NCBI GenBank assembly: GCA_937958475.1
Contig: CALFXR010000117.1
Location: forward strand, 1 to 64,000
Direction of reading: 5' to 3'
Source of the DNA: an uncultured Mesorhizobium sp.
GTDB lineage: Bacteria > Pseudomonadota > Alphaproteobacteria > Rhizobiales > Rhizobiaceae
Length of the DNA stretch: 64,000 bases
Made by a program: the position numbers and the translations under genes. The notes beneath the pieces are model-generated. The model did not search any database. It worked only from the letters and a program-made list of their open reading frames with translations, and was not told the origin of the DNA. This document shows, in pieces, positions 1 to 7,701 of this stretch (positions are counted from its first letter, which is position 1; each line of letters starts with the position of its first letter).

Positions 1-263
1 ACGCCTTCCAGCCGCGCCACATAGTCCTTCATCATCTCCATGCTCCAGCCGCCATTGGCGGCGATGGCGAAGGAGTAGAGCAGGAAGGGATGCGCGCCGA
101 GGCCAAAGATGGCGCGGAAATCGCGACCCGTGAGCGCCGCGCGTTCGTCCGGCGCGAGTTCGCGAGCGGCGATGGCGGCCTGCGGATCGGCATCGAAGCG
201 CGCCTTGAAGGCCGGCTCCCGGGCGTAGGCCCACAGGACCTTGTCGAGCGCATAGCGGGTCAT
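1..263 (-). CDS. LigA-like small subunit of an extradiol dioxygenase (3' end outside window)
   Basis: The visible 87 residues start MTRYALDKVLWAYAREPAF and continue through a helical region ending near WSMEMMKDYVARLEG. This resembles the LigA subunit of protocatechuate 4,5-dioxygenase-type enzymes, a small helical protein that caps the active site of LigB. The ATG overlaps the stop of the upstream LigB-like gene by 4 bp (ATGA), so the two are probably translationally coupled and form one heteromeric enzyme. The gene runs off the left edge. Identification rests on the LigA-like sequence and on the adjacent LigB. The substrate (protocatechuate, gallate or another catechol) cannot be read from this fragment. 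Confidence 0.75.
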   Translation of the reverse strand, partial: MTRYALDKVLWAYAREPAFKARFDADPQAAIAARELAPDERAALTGRDFRAIFGLGAHPFLLYSFAIAANGGWSMEMMKDYVARLEG

Positions 264-1138
264 GCCGCGCCTCCCTTCAGCGCCGCCTCGTCCCAGGCGA
301 GGAAGGCGCAGGCCGGCTGCGCGCTTGTCGCCACGAGCCTGCGGTAGCTCGCCGGCGCGCCGCGCGCGGCGCCGAATGCCAGCACATAGGCGAGAAAGCC
401 GGGCGTGCCGTTGCCGGCGGCGTAGAGCTGGTCCCAGGTGGAACGGCGGACGATTTCGGCCACGTCGTTGGCCTCGATCAGCGCCCACATGGCGCGGTCC
501 CAGTCGGTGCCGCCATCGACGACGCTCGAAAGCATCGCCGGCCCGCCGACCGCATTCGCCATGTGGCCGGTGACGATCATCGCGACACGCAGGTCCTCGC
601 CGAAACCCTCGATGCAGGCGCGCATCGCCGCGCCGACGGCGGCATAGCGCCGTCCGGGCGGCACTGGCGGCGCCAGCAGGTTGACGAACAGCGGTACCAC
701 CGGCAGGTCGTGCTCCGGCCGCAGGAAGCCGAGCGGAATGGTGAAGGAGTGGTCGGCCACGAACTCGTCGGAGAAGGCGAAGTCGATGCCTTCCTCGAAC
801 CCCTGCTTCAGGATGTGGCGGGCCAGCGCGTCGTGGACGGGCAGGTCGCAGGCCTCCAGGCCCCAGGCCTTCGTCTCGGAGGGGAACGGCCCTTTCAGCC
901 GGCTCGGCTTGCCGACCATGAACGGCGCCATGTTGTCGAAGAACCACTGGTTGAGATGGTCGCTGCCGGCCATGACGAGGACGTCCGGCCGCGCCGCGGC
1001 GAGCGCTTCGCGAAGCTCGTCGAAGCAATCCAGCGCGGGGATCGCGCCGGGATTGGCCTTGCCGTCGGCGCGCAGGCGCGCCGCGATCGGCAGGGTGGGA
1101 TCGTGGGGGACGCCGATGAGCAAGACGAGACGGGCCAT
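260..1138 (-). CDS. LigB-like class III extradiol ring-cleavage dioxygenase, catalytic subunit
   Basis: This 292-residue protein has the LigB fold signature: GVPHDP with H12 and a GSDHLNQWFF segment with H61, the two expected iron-binding histidines. H130 lies in VADHSFTIPLG and H192 in GHMANAVGG, the latter matching the catalytic base of LigB. The family opens catecholic rings at the meta position using Fe(II). Odd point: LigB-type enzymes carry a third ligand, a glutamate, near residue 240, and here I see no Glu between about 229 and 283 (only D236). The gene is followed with a 4-bp overlap by its LigA-like partner and preceded by a SnoaL-like gene. Family assignment is firm; activity on a real catechol is inferred. 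Confidence 0.85.
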   Translation of the reverse strand: MARLVLLIGVPHDPTLPIAARLRADGKANPGAIPALDCFDELREALAAARPDVLVMAGSDHLNQWFFDNMAPFMVGKPSRLKGPFPSETKAWGLEACDLPVHDALARHILKQGFEEGIDFAFSDEFVADHSFTIPLGFLRPEHDLPVVPLFVNLLAPPVPPGRRYAAVGAAMRACIEGFGEDLRVAMIVTGHMANAVGGPAMLSSVVDGGTDWDRAMWALIEANDVAEIVRRSTWDQLYAAGNGTPGFLAYVLAFGAARGAPASYRRLVATSAQPACAFLAWDEAALKGGAA

Positions 1139-1147
1139 GAACGCTTC

Positions 1148-1828
1148 CTAGAGATAGATGCGGACCGCCCGGAGCCTGTGCCCCGGCTGGTCGAAGCGCC
1201 CCGTGCGCTCGTAGACGGCGACGGCCGGGCGGCCAGAGGGCATGTAGACCTCGGCCGCGCAGGTTACGCCATCGTCGGTGAAGCGGCAGTAGTCGACGCG
1301 GATCCCGCTCGTTCCCATCATCTTCGTGAAATCGATGCGGAGTTCGTCGCGGCCGGTAAAAGTCTCGTCGTTGGAGTGGCGGAAGTAGCCGTCCTCGGCG
1401 AACTGGTCGAGGACCTCGTCCAGCCGGTTGCCGTTCAGCGCGGCGAAATACGAGCGCAGGATGTCCGTGTCGGAGCGCCAGGGATGGATTCCGGCCATCT
1501 TCGCGTGGATCGGCCCGCGGTCGGGCACGAGGTGGTGGTCGGAGTAGACGATGGCGCTCGATCGGCCGTCGGCGCGCGTCTCGAACATGACCGCGACCGG
1601 CAGCACGGCGCGATGCCCGTCGGCCGGCACGTAGCGGAACTCCTCGAGGCGGCGACCCTCGGCCTCGGTGACGAAGACGCGCTCGACCGATGACCAGCGC
1701 TCGCCCGGCCAGAGCGCGCTTCCCGCCTCGAAGGCGGCGGCCGAGCCCGGCCCGAGATAGGGGTCGTTCACGACCTGGCTGCTGCGGAGCCGGTCGGCCA
1801 GTTCGGCGCGGATGTCCTGGACGGGCAT
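1148..1828 (-). CDS. SnoaL/NTF2-like protein of the extradiol operon
   Basis: The 226-residue product starts MPVQDIRAELADRLRSS. Its C-terminal half, from about residue 100 (AKMAGIHPWRSDTDILRSYFAALNGNRLDEV), reads as an NTF2/SnoaL cone-shaped domain: a helix carrying YFAALN, then FAEDGYFRHSNDETFTGRDEL. Such domains act as small hydrolases, isomerases or binding proteins, so the chemistry here is open. I chose the start at the ATG preceded by CGGAG nine bases upstream; the frame stays open further upstream but there overlaps another small gene. It lies 9 bp before the LigB-like gene and is most likely co-transcribed with it, perhaps handling the ring-cleavage product. The role is inferred from context only. 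Confidence 0.7.
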   Translation of the reverse strand: MPVQDIRAELADRLRSSQVVNDPYLGPGSAAAFEAGSALWPGERWSSVERVFVTEAEGRRLEEFRYVPADGHRAVLPVAVMFETRADGRSSAIVYSDHHLVPDRGPIHAKMAGIHPWRSDTDILRSYFAALNGNRLDEVLDQFAEDGYFRHSNDETFTGRDELRIDFTKMMGTSGIRVDYCRFTDDGVTCAAEVYMPSGRPAVAVYERTGRFDQPGHRLRAVRIYL

Positions 1829-1845
1829 GTCGGTGAACTCCGGCG

Positions 1846-2010
1846 TCAATGCGGCAGGCCCATGCCGACGGCGCGGCCGTCGGGCCTGGCGTTGGTGAAG
1901 CCGCCGCAGGCGACGACGAAGCGGGTGAAGCGGCCGCCGCTCCTGCCGTGCATGATCAGCCCGCGGCAATCGCAGCGGGCGATGCGTTCTTCGTAGCTTC
2001 TGCGTTGCAC
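1846..2010 (-). CDS. Small 54-residue protein of unknown function
   Basis: A GTG codon preceded by GGGAGA at nine bases opens a 54-residue frame that reads RRSYEERIARCDCRGLIMHG and ends VGMGLPH. It contains a CDC pair, one further cysteine in VACGGF and several histidines, so a metal site is conceivable but not shown. An in-frame ATG lies 42 bases further upstream but has no ribosome-binding sequence and falls in the operator region. The gene would be first in the operon with the SnoaL-like and LigBA genes, 17 bp ahead of the former. I do not recognise a family. It may be real because of its RBS and spacing, or a chance frame in GC-rich DNA. Confidence 0.4.
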   Translation of the reverse strand: MQRRSYEERIARCDCRGLIMHGRSGGRFTRFVVACGGFTNARPDGRAVGMGLPH

Positions 2011-2041
2011 CTGGGGCGATCTCCCTGCTGCGGGGCTGCCG

Positions 2042-2078
2042 ATACACTGCATGATTTGGACGGTTGTTCAACCAATTT
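2042..2078. promoter_or_regulatory. Candidate operator with TTGG/CCAA symmetry (site a)
   Basis: The stretch TTTGGACGGTTGTTCAACCA, followed by ATTT, contains the inverted repeat GGTTG-TT-CAACC. It lies between the divergent minus-strand LigBA operon and the plus-strand FMN reductase remnant. Its right half, CAACCAATTT, is identical to the right half of the site upstream of the amidohydrolase, so a shared repressor or activator is likely. Confidence 0.5.
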
Positions 2079-2121
2079 TTCTGTCGTATGCGTCGAACGG
2101 ATATTTGAGGGCACGAACGCC

Positions 2122-2691
2122 ATGCACCATCTCCTCGTCATCGCAGCGAGCACCAGGCCGACCCGGATCGGCTTTCCCTTCGCCACGTGGACGGCGGAAC
2201 GTGCCGCCCTCGACGGGCGGTTCTAGGTCGAGATCGCCGACCTGCGCGAACTCGCCCTGCCCAATTTCGACGAGCCGCACCATCCGCGCCTGCGCCGCTA
2301 CGAGCACGAGCACACGAAGCGCTGGTCGGCGACCGTCGACCGTGCCGACGCGGTCGTCTTCGTCACGCCGGAGTACAACCACAGCTATCCCGGAGCCCTG
2401 AAGACGGCGATCGACTTCCTCCACGAGGAATGGAAGTTCAAGCCGGCCGGCTTCGTCAGCTATGGCGGCATCGCCGCGGGAACGCGCGCCGTGCAGGCGC
2501 TGAAGCCGGTTCTCGACTGCCTGCGCATGATCCCGGTCTACGAGGGCGTCAACGTCGCCTTCGTCCACGAGGTGCTCGCCGATGGCCGCTTCGCCGCCAC
2601 CGCCATGCACGAGCAGGCGGCGACCTCGATGTTCGACACGCTGGCCTTCTGGGTCGAGCGCAACGCGCCGCTCTACGCGCGCCAGGGCTGA
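2122..2691 (+). pseudogene. NADPH-dependent FMN reductase interrupted by an in-frame amber codon
   Basis: The frame starts MHHLLVIAASTRPTRIGFPF after a GAGG ribosome site and is stopped by TAG at 2224-2226, exactly between DGRF and VEIADLRELALP. Reading on in the same frame gives a complete flavodoxin-fold reductase, including FVTPEYNHSYPGALKTAIDF, the family signature that lines the flavin site, and ends at 190 codons, the usual family length. There is no frameshift. One base change (for example GAG to TAG) explains the break. The family supplies reduced flavin or reduces quinones and azo compounds. It is either a recent pseudogene, a suppressed codon or a sequencing error. Neighbours are ring-cleavage genes, so the intact form probably reduced flavin or a quinone for that pathway. 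Confidence 0.8.
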
Positions 2692-2696
2692 CCCCC

Positions 2697-2731
2697 TAAA
2701 GTTATTTGGTCGATCAACCAATTTCGGTTGC
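2697..2731. promoter_or_regulatory. Candidate operator upstream of the amidohydrolase (site b)
   Basis: TTGGTCGATCAACCAA is a 16-base palindrome with only one mismatched pair, centred about 70 bases before the amidohydrolase start. It is the clearest of three related sites in the first 4.4 kb. TTGGT-N-ACCAA arrangements are typical of GntR/FCD-family operators, but the regulator itself is not adjacent. Confidence 0.55.
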
Positions 2732-2784
2732 GTACCGCCGGCCCGCGCACTAGCTTGCGGCCGCACCTATCGCAGCGAGGAAAC

Positions 2785-3786
2785 ATGTCCGCACCGTCGC
2801 CAGCCCGCCCGAAGCTCCATTCGGTCGAAGAGAGCTTCATGATCCCCGAGATCGTCTCCGAACTCTCCCGCATCGTCGGCGGCGTTCCCAGCATGCGCTC
2901 GGGACCGATCGCCGGGCCGTTCATGCCGCGGCTGCTCGACATCGGCGCCGGTCGCATCGCCGAGATGGACGCCGACGGCGTCGACGTCCAGGTCCTGGCA
3001 GTCTCGGCGCCGGGGGTGCAGAAGTTCGAGCCGCAGACGGCGCTGTCGCTGGCTAAGCTGGCCAACGACCGGCTCTCCGACGCGATCAGGGCCAACCCGA
3101 CGCGCTTCGCCGGCCTCGCCGTGGCGCCGCCGCAGGCGGCGGCGGAGGCGGCGAAGGAACTCGAGCGCGCGGTGACCAGGCTCGGTCTTTCCGGCATCGT
3201 CATCAACTCGCACACCAACGGCGAATATCTCGACCAGCCGAAGTACTGGCCGCTGCTCGAGGCGGCGGAAGCGCTCGGCGTGCCGATCTACCTGCATCCG
3301 CGCGAGCCCGAGGACAACATGGCCAAGACGCTGCTCGCCATGACCGGCTTCACCGTCGGCTGGGGCTATGCGGTGGAGACCGGCACGCATGCGCTGCGCA
3401 TGATCGCGGCGGGCGTGTTCGACCGCTTCCCGAAACTGCAGATCGTGCTCGGCCATCTCGGCGAGGGAATCCCCTTCTTCCTCGACCGCATCGACGGCCG
3501 CTACCCGTTCGAGATGGCGGTGACCGGGGCGAAGCCGCTGCCGCGCAAGCCGTCGGATTATTTCCGCCAGCACTTCACCGTGGCGACCAGCGGCATGAAC
3601 TTCAAGGAGCCGCTCAGGGCGGTGATCGACATCCTCGGCGCCGACCGGGTGATGTTCGCCGCCGACTATCCGATGGAGAACCAGCGGGTCGAGGTCGACG
3701 CCTACCATGCCATCCCGCTCTCAGACGAAGAGCGCCGGCAGGTCAGCGAACTGACGGCGCGGCGCGTCTTCAGGCTAGACCGGTGA
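2785..3786 (+). CDS. Amidohydrolase-2 family protein, likely aromatic acid decarboxylase
   Basis: The 333-residue protein belongs to the metal-dependent amidohydrolase-2 superfamily that includes gamma-resorcylate and 2,3-dihydroxybenzoate decarboxylases and ACMSD. Visible motifs are EESFMIPE at 15-22 (the EExF-type opening), YLHP with H171, LGHLGEGIPF with H224, and FAADYP with D294, which together give the usual single-metal site. The start is the ATG after GCGAGG. It stands alone on the plus strand, behind a palindromic operator, within an aromatic catabolic island that also encodes hydroxyquinol-type enzymes. A decarboxylase feeding resorcinol or hydroxyquinol is therefore my favoured role. 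A hydratase such as 4-oxalomesaconate hydratase of the LigBA branch is a reasonable alternative. Confidence 0.75.
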   Translation: MSAPSPARPKLHSVEESFMIPEIVSELSRIVGGVPSMRSGPIAGPFMPRLLDIGAGRIAEMDADGVDVQVLAVSAPGVQKFEPQTALSLAKLANDRLSDAIRANPTRFAGLAVAPPQAAAEAAKELERAVTRLGLSGIVINSHTNGEYLDQPKYWPLLEAAEALGVPIYLHPREPEDNMAKTLLAMTGFTVGWGYAVETGTHALRMIAAGVFDRFPKLQIVLGHLGEGIPFFLDRIDGRYPFEMAVTGAKPLPRKPSDYFRQHFTVATSGMNFKEPLRAVIDILGADRVMFAADYPMENQRVEVDAYHAIPLSDEERRQVSELTARRVFRLDR

Positions 3787-3827
3787 CTGGACAAAGGCGG
3801 CGACCGGCGTTCGCCGCCGATGCCGGG

Positions 3828-4211
3828 TCAGATCAGTTCGACGCTGCTGTCGGACAGGTTGATGGCGACCGCGATGCGGCCCTCGTGCAGGCGCCATTTA
3901 CGCAGCGTGTAGGTGCGCGCGCCCGAGCGGTGCATCGGGTCGGCGTCGGCGATGGCCCGGGCCTCGGAAAAATCCTTCGCGCGCAGGATGAACATGCCGG
4001 TGCCCGCCCAGCCCTGCCCCTCCTCGGCGAGCGGCCCGGCGGCGAACATGACGCCCGTCTTCTCCAGGCTGATCTGGTAGTGAAGGTGCTCGACCATGTG
4101 GGACATCAGATCGGCGTCGGGACCGGAAGGCTGGGTGACCAGCACGAACATCTCCTTGCCGTAGAATTTCTCGCCGATCTTCAGCACTTCGGGCGGCAGG
4201 GCGTCGGGCAT
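3828..4211 (-). CDS. YciI-like protein
   Basis: This 127-residue protein carries a YciI/YCII domain, a small ferredoxin-like alpha-beta fold related to muconolactone isomerase and usually dimeric. The region GKEMFVLVTQPSGPDADLM starts the domain, with the H-containing helix MVEHLHYQISLEKTGVMFAAGP following, and LRAKDFSEARAIADADPMHRSG forming the second half with the typical DP(F/M) turn. YciI proteins appear often as accessory proteins in aromatic degradation operons, where they may act on lactones or chlorinated intermediates. This is a context argument, not a demonstrated reaction. The gene diverges from the molybdenum hydroxylase and ends convergently 41 bp from the amidohydrolase. Confidence 0.75.
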   Translation of the reverse strand: MPDALPPEVLKIGEKFYGKEMFVLVTQPSGPDADLMSHMVEHLHYQISLEKTGVMFAAGPLAEEGQGWAGTGMFILRAKDFSEARAIADADPMHRSGARTYTLRKWRLHEGRIAVAINLSDSSVELI

Positions 4212-4317
4212 GGACTCTATTCTCCGTTGAACGATTCAGGTTATGCGGAACGCCGCGCCCCGCGCTGCGGATCCCGGCGAGGCTACCGCGCATCTTGCCC
4301 GGCGCGGCCGGCCGCGA

Positions 4318-4349
4318 TGGTTATTTGGACGACCAACTAAGATACCGGC
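4318..4349. promoter_or_regulatory. Candidate operator between YciI and molybdenum hydroxylase genes (site c)
   Basis: TTATTTGGACGACCAACTAA lies in the 182-bp divergent spacer. It matches the amidohydrolase site (TTATTTGGTCGATCAACCAA) at 16 of 20 positions but is less symmetric. The position would allow control of both flanking genes. No other clear element is visible in the spacer. Confidence 0.45.
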
Positions 4350-4393
4350 GCGCCGACATGTCAAGGCGCGATGCATCGCCGCGAGGAGCCCCC

Positions 4394-6730
4394 ATGGACA
4401 ATGCGCTCGGAAGCTCTCCCGTCCGGATGGAGGACGAGCGGCTGGTGACCGGCCGCGGGCGGTTCACCGACGACATCGCGCTGCCGCGCGAACTGCACAT
4501 GGTTGTGGTGCGCTCGCCGCATGCGCATGCACGCATCCTTGCGATCGACGTCGGCCCGGCGCGCGACGCACCGGGCGTGCATGCCGTGGCCATCGCCGCC
4601 GACCTTCGGGCGGCCGGGATCCGCGGCCACGACATCTTCGTCAGGTATCCGCGCGCCGACGGTAGCCCGATGTTCGTGCCGGAGCGGCTGGCGCTGGCGG
4701 AGGGCACGGTGCGCTTCGTCGGAGATCCCGTCGCGGCGGTCTTCGCCGAAACCCGCGAGCAGGCGCGCGACGCGGCGGAGCTGTGCCTGGTCGACTACGA
4801 CCCCCTGCCCGCCGTCACCGACATCGCCGAGGCGCTCGCCGACGGCGCGCCGCAACTCTGGAACGAAGCGCCCGGCAATCTCGCATTCCGCGTCGAGCGC
4901 GGCGACGCCGGCGCCGTGGACGCAGCACTCGCTGCGTCCGCGACGGTCGTGTCGCGGACGCTGCGCATCTCGCGCGTCGCGGCGGTACCGCTTGAGCCGC
5001 GCGCCGCACTCGCCGAATGGGACGCGGCCGGGGCCCGCTTCACGCTGACCTGCGGGACGCACACGCCGCACCAAGGCCGCGAGGCGCTGGCGCATGTGTT
5101 CCGCCTCGCCCAGGACCGCATCCGCATCGTCGCGCCCGATCTCGGCGGCTCGTTCGGCATGCGCGAAGGCGGCTTTCCCGAATATGTCGCCGCGCTGTGG
5201 GGCGCGCGCCATCTGGGCAGGCCGGTCCGCTGGGCGGCGGACCGCTCGGAATCGATGGCCGGCGACTATCACGGCCGCGACAATGTCGCCCATATCGAAC
5301 TCGGCCTCGACGCCGACGGCATCTTCACGGGCCTGCGCGTGCGCACGCTGGCCGGCATGGGCGCCTACTATTCGCTCGGCGGCAGCCTGGTCCCGGTCGC
5401 CCATGTCGGCGGGCTTTCCGGCGTCTACCGGACGCCGGCGATCCACACGCAAGTGTTCGGCGTCTTCGCCAACACCAGCCCGACGGCACCCTATCGCGGC
5501 GCCGGCCGGCCGGAGGCCATCTACGTCCTCGAGCGCATCGTCGACATCGCCGCCGCACAGCTCGGCATCGACCGGATCGAGCTGCGCCGGCGCAATCTGA
5601 TCCCTTCCGGCGCGATGCCGTGGAAGACCGGCTTCCTCTACACCTACGACAGCGGCGACTTCTCCGGAAACATGGAGAAGGCGCTCGCCGCAGCCGACTG
5701 GAGCGGCTTTGCAGCGCGGCGCGCGGCTTCGGCGGAAAAGGGGCTGCTGCGTGGTATCGGCCTCGCCAATTCGGTCGAGCCATCGGGCGGCGGGCCGGTC
5801 GACAAGCCGTTCGGCGAAGGCGTCGAGATCCGCTTCTCCGCCGACGGAAGCGCCGTCGTGCTGCTCGGTTCCAAGTCGCACGGCCAGGGCCACGAGACGC
5901 TTGTTGCGCAGCTGATGGCGCATCGCTTCGCCCTGGCGCCGGAAAGCGTCCGCGTCGTCAGCGGCGACACCGACCAGGTGCCGAACGGCATGGGCAGCTT
6001 CGCCTCGCGCACCACGGCCGCCGCCGGCACGGCGCTGATGGCGAGCGCCGACCGCATCGTCGCCAAGGGACGCCGTATCGCCGCGCACATGCTGGAAGCG
6101 GCGGCCGACGACATCGACTTCGCCCGCGGCCTGTTCACCGTTGCGGGAACCGACCGCTCGGTGACGCTCGCCGCGGTCTGCGCGGTCGCCCACGATCATT
6201 TCCGCCTGCCGCCCGGCGAAGATGCGGGGCTCAGGGCCGAGGCCTTCGTCCATGCCGACAAGGGCACGTTCCCGACCGGCTGCCACGTCTGCGAGGTCGA
6301 GGTCGATCCCGAGACCGGCGCGACGACGATCCTGCGCTACGTCGTCGTCGACGATGTCGGCCGCGTCATCCATCCGGGGCTGGTGGCGGCGCAGCTGCAC
6401 GGCGGCATCGCGCAGGGGCTCGGCCAGGCGATGATGGAGGAGATCCGCTACGACGGAAACGGCCAGATCCTCAGCGGCTCGCTGCAGGACTACGCGCTGC
6501 CGCGCGCCGATGACCTGCCGATGTTCGAGACGGTCAGCAGCCCGACCGAGACGAAGGCGAACCCGCTCGGCGTCAAGGGCGTCGGCGAGGCCGGCACGGT
6601 CGGGGCGCTGCCGGCCTTCGTCAACGCGGTGATGGACGCTCTGGCGGCCGACGGCATCGACCATCTCGACATGCCGCTGACGCCGCTGCGCGTCTGGCAG
6701 GCGATCCGCGCGGCGCGATCCGGCGGATAG
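4394..6730 (+). CDS. Xanthine dehydrogenase-family molybdopterin-binding large subunit (orphan)
   Basis: The 778-residue protein is a CoxL/XdhB-type large subunit that binds molybdenum cytosine dinucleotide and hydroxylates heterocycles, aldehydes or CO. Landmarks are the N-terminal GRGRFTDDI and FVGDPVAAVFAETREQA (ADH_a/b-hammerhead domain), DLGGSFGMREGGFPEY, APYRGAGRPEA in the Mo-binding part, and VKGVGEAGTVGALP near the C-terminus, which includes the conserved catalytic glutamate. The start was chosen at the ATG after GAGGAG. The usual partners, an FAD subunit and a 2Fe-2S subunit, are not present anywhere in this window, so electrons must leave through a partner encoded elsewhere. Its place suggests ring hydroxylation or aldehyde oxidation of an aromatic substrate. 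Confidence 0.85.
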   Translation: MDNALGSSPVRMEDERLVTGRGRFTDDIALPRELHMVVVRSPHAHARILAIDVGPARDAPGVHAVAIAADLRAAGIRGHDIFVRYPRADGSPMFVPERLALAEGTVRFVGDPVAAVFAETREQARDAAELCLVDYDPLPAVTDIAEALADGAPQLWNEAPGNLAFRVERGDAGAVDAALAASATVVSRTLRISRVAAVPLEPRAALAEWDAAGARFTLTCGTHTPHQGREALAHVFRLAQDRIRIVAPDLGGSFGMREGGFPEYVAALWGARHLGRPVRWAADRSESMAGDYHGRDNVAHIELGLDADGIFTGLRVRTLAGMGAYYSLGGSLVPVAHVGGLSGVYRTPAIHTQVFGVFANTSPTAPYRGAGRPEAIYVLERIVDIAAAQLGIDRIELRRRNLIPSGAMPWKTGFLYTYDSGDFSGNMEKALAAADWSGFAARRAASAEKGLLRGIGLANSVEPSGGGPVDKPFGEGVEIRFSADGSAVVLLGSKSHGQGHETLVAQLMAHRFALAPESVRVVSGDTDQVPNGMGSFASRTTAAAGTALMASADRIVAKGRRIAAHMLEAAADDIDFARGLFTVAGTDRSVTLAAVCAVAHDHFRLPPGEDAGLRAEAFVHADKGTFPTGCHVCEVEVDPETGATTILRYVVVDDVGRVIHPGLVAAQLHGGIAQGLGQAMMEEIRYDGNGQILSGSLQDYALPRADDLPMFETVSSPTETKANPLGVKGVGEAGTVGALPAFVNAVMDALAADGIDHLDMPLTPLRVWQAIRAARSGG

Positions 6731-6731
6731 G

Positions 6732-6752
6732 CCTCCGCCGCCACGGCGGAGG
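6732..6752. terminator. Stem-loop between convergent genes
   Basis: CCTCCGCCG, CCA, CGGCGGAGG forms a perfect 9-bp GC stem immediately after the hydroxylase stop and before the convergent intradiol dioxygenase. There is no following T run, so it is at best a weak or factor-assisted terminator. Confidence 0.4.
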
Positions 6753-6808
6753 ATCGGCAGGCTGATGGGGCCTCACGGCGCCCCTCGTCGCACCGGCGAC
6801 GCCGAAGG

Positions 6809-7696
6809 TCAGGCCGCCTTTCGCGCCAGCACGAAATCGTGCTCAACCTCCCAGAACCAGCCGGCGAAATCCAGTTCCTTCGCCCGTGCCGGATCGTCGA
6901 CCTTGCGGAACTCGGCGAGCAGGCTCGCCTTGACGCCGAACACCGCGTCGGAATCGATGTAGGGATCGTGGGGATCGAAGATGTGGGTCGTCAGGCTCTC
7001 GAACCCGTCGGCCTTGAGGATGTAGTGCAGGTGCGCCGGCCGGTAGGGATGGCGCCCGAGCGCGCGAAGCATCTTGCCCACCGGACCGTCGTCGGGGATC
7101 GGATAGAATTTCGGCTTCACGGCGCGGAACCAGTATTTGCCGTCGGCCCCGGTGCGGAAGACGCCGCGCAGGTTGAAGTCGGGCTGGATGCCCTTCTGCT
7201 GCACGTCGTAGAAACCCTCGTCATTGGCCTGCCAGACGTCGATGACCGCGTCGGCGATCGGCTTGCCCTCCGTGTCGAGGATGCGTCCGGAGATCACCAT
7301 GTCCTCGCCCTTGTGGTCGAGGCAGATGTTGGCGCCCATCGGCAGCTCCGGCGCGTCGGCGACGTGGAACGGCCCGAGCACCGTCGATTCCGAAGCGCCC
7401 GACGGCTTGCGGTTGTTGATCGCGTCGACCAGCATCGACACGCCGAGCACGTCGGAGAGCAGGATGAACTCCTGCCGCCATTCGTTGCACATCTGGCCGG
7501 TGTTGGTGAGGAACATGATCGCCTCGAACCACTCGTCCTGGGTCGGCTCGATCTCCTTCACCGCCTCGTGCAACTTGCGCGTGACGACCGCCATCACCTG
7601 CTTCAACCGCTCGTTCTTCGCCGATGCGTTGCGGCTGATGACGACGTCGGCCGAATTCTCCTCGGTGAAGAAGCCCTTCTCCTGTTCGACGTTCAT
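6809..7696 (-). CDS. Intradiol dioxygenase (hydroxyquinol/catechol 1,2-dioxygenase type), complete iron site
   Basis: This 295-residue enzyme has the N-terminal helical dimerisation domain of catechol and hydroxyquinol 1,2-dioxygenases (residues about 25-95, FLTNTGQMCNEWRQEFILLSD) and the catalytic beta-sandwich. The four Fe(III) ligands are visible: Y163 in GFYDVQ, Y198 in KFYPIPDDGPVG, and H222 and H224 in RPAHLHY. It cleaves the ring between two hydroxyls, giving maleylacetate if hydroxyquinol is the substrate. It directly follows the FAD monooxygenase by 5 bp, so hydroxylation and cleavage are probably consecutive steps. A second, divergent paralogue lies 8 kb away in the same transcription direction; this one has the intact ligand set. 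Confidence 0.85.
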   Translation of the reverse strand: MNVEQEKGFFTEENSADVVISRNASAKNERLKQVMAVVTRKLHEAVKEIEPTQDEWFEAIMFLTNTGQMCNEWRQEFILLSDVLGVSMLVDAINNRKPSGASESTVLGPFHVADAPELPMGANICLDHKGEDMVISGRILDTEGKPIADAVIDVWQANDEGFYDVQQKGIQPDFNLRGVFRTGADGKYWFRAVKPKFYPIPDDGPVGKMLRALGRHPYRPAHLHYILKADGFESLTTHIFDPHDPYIDSDAVFGVKASLLAEFRKVDDPARAKELDFAGWFWEVEHDFVLARKAA

Positions 7697-7701
7697 GGCG
7701 C

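Noticed and set aside
2728..2784. Upstream extension of the amidohydrolase start
   Set aside because: The frame is open for 19 more codons, but the ATG at 2785 has the RBS (GCGAGG) and the extension overlaps the promoter region.
4361..6664. Open frame of 767 codons antisense to the molybdenum hydroxylase
   Set aside because: Its translation is rich in Arg, Asp, Val and His with no motif, and it mirrors a well-defined gene. Long antisense frames are normal at this GC content.
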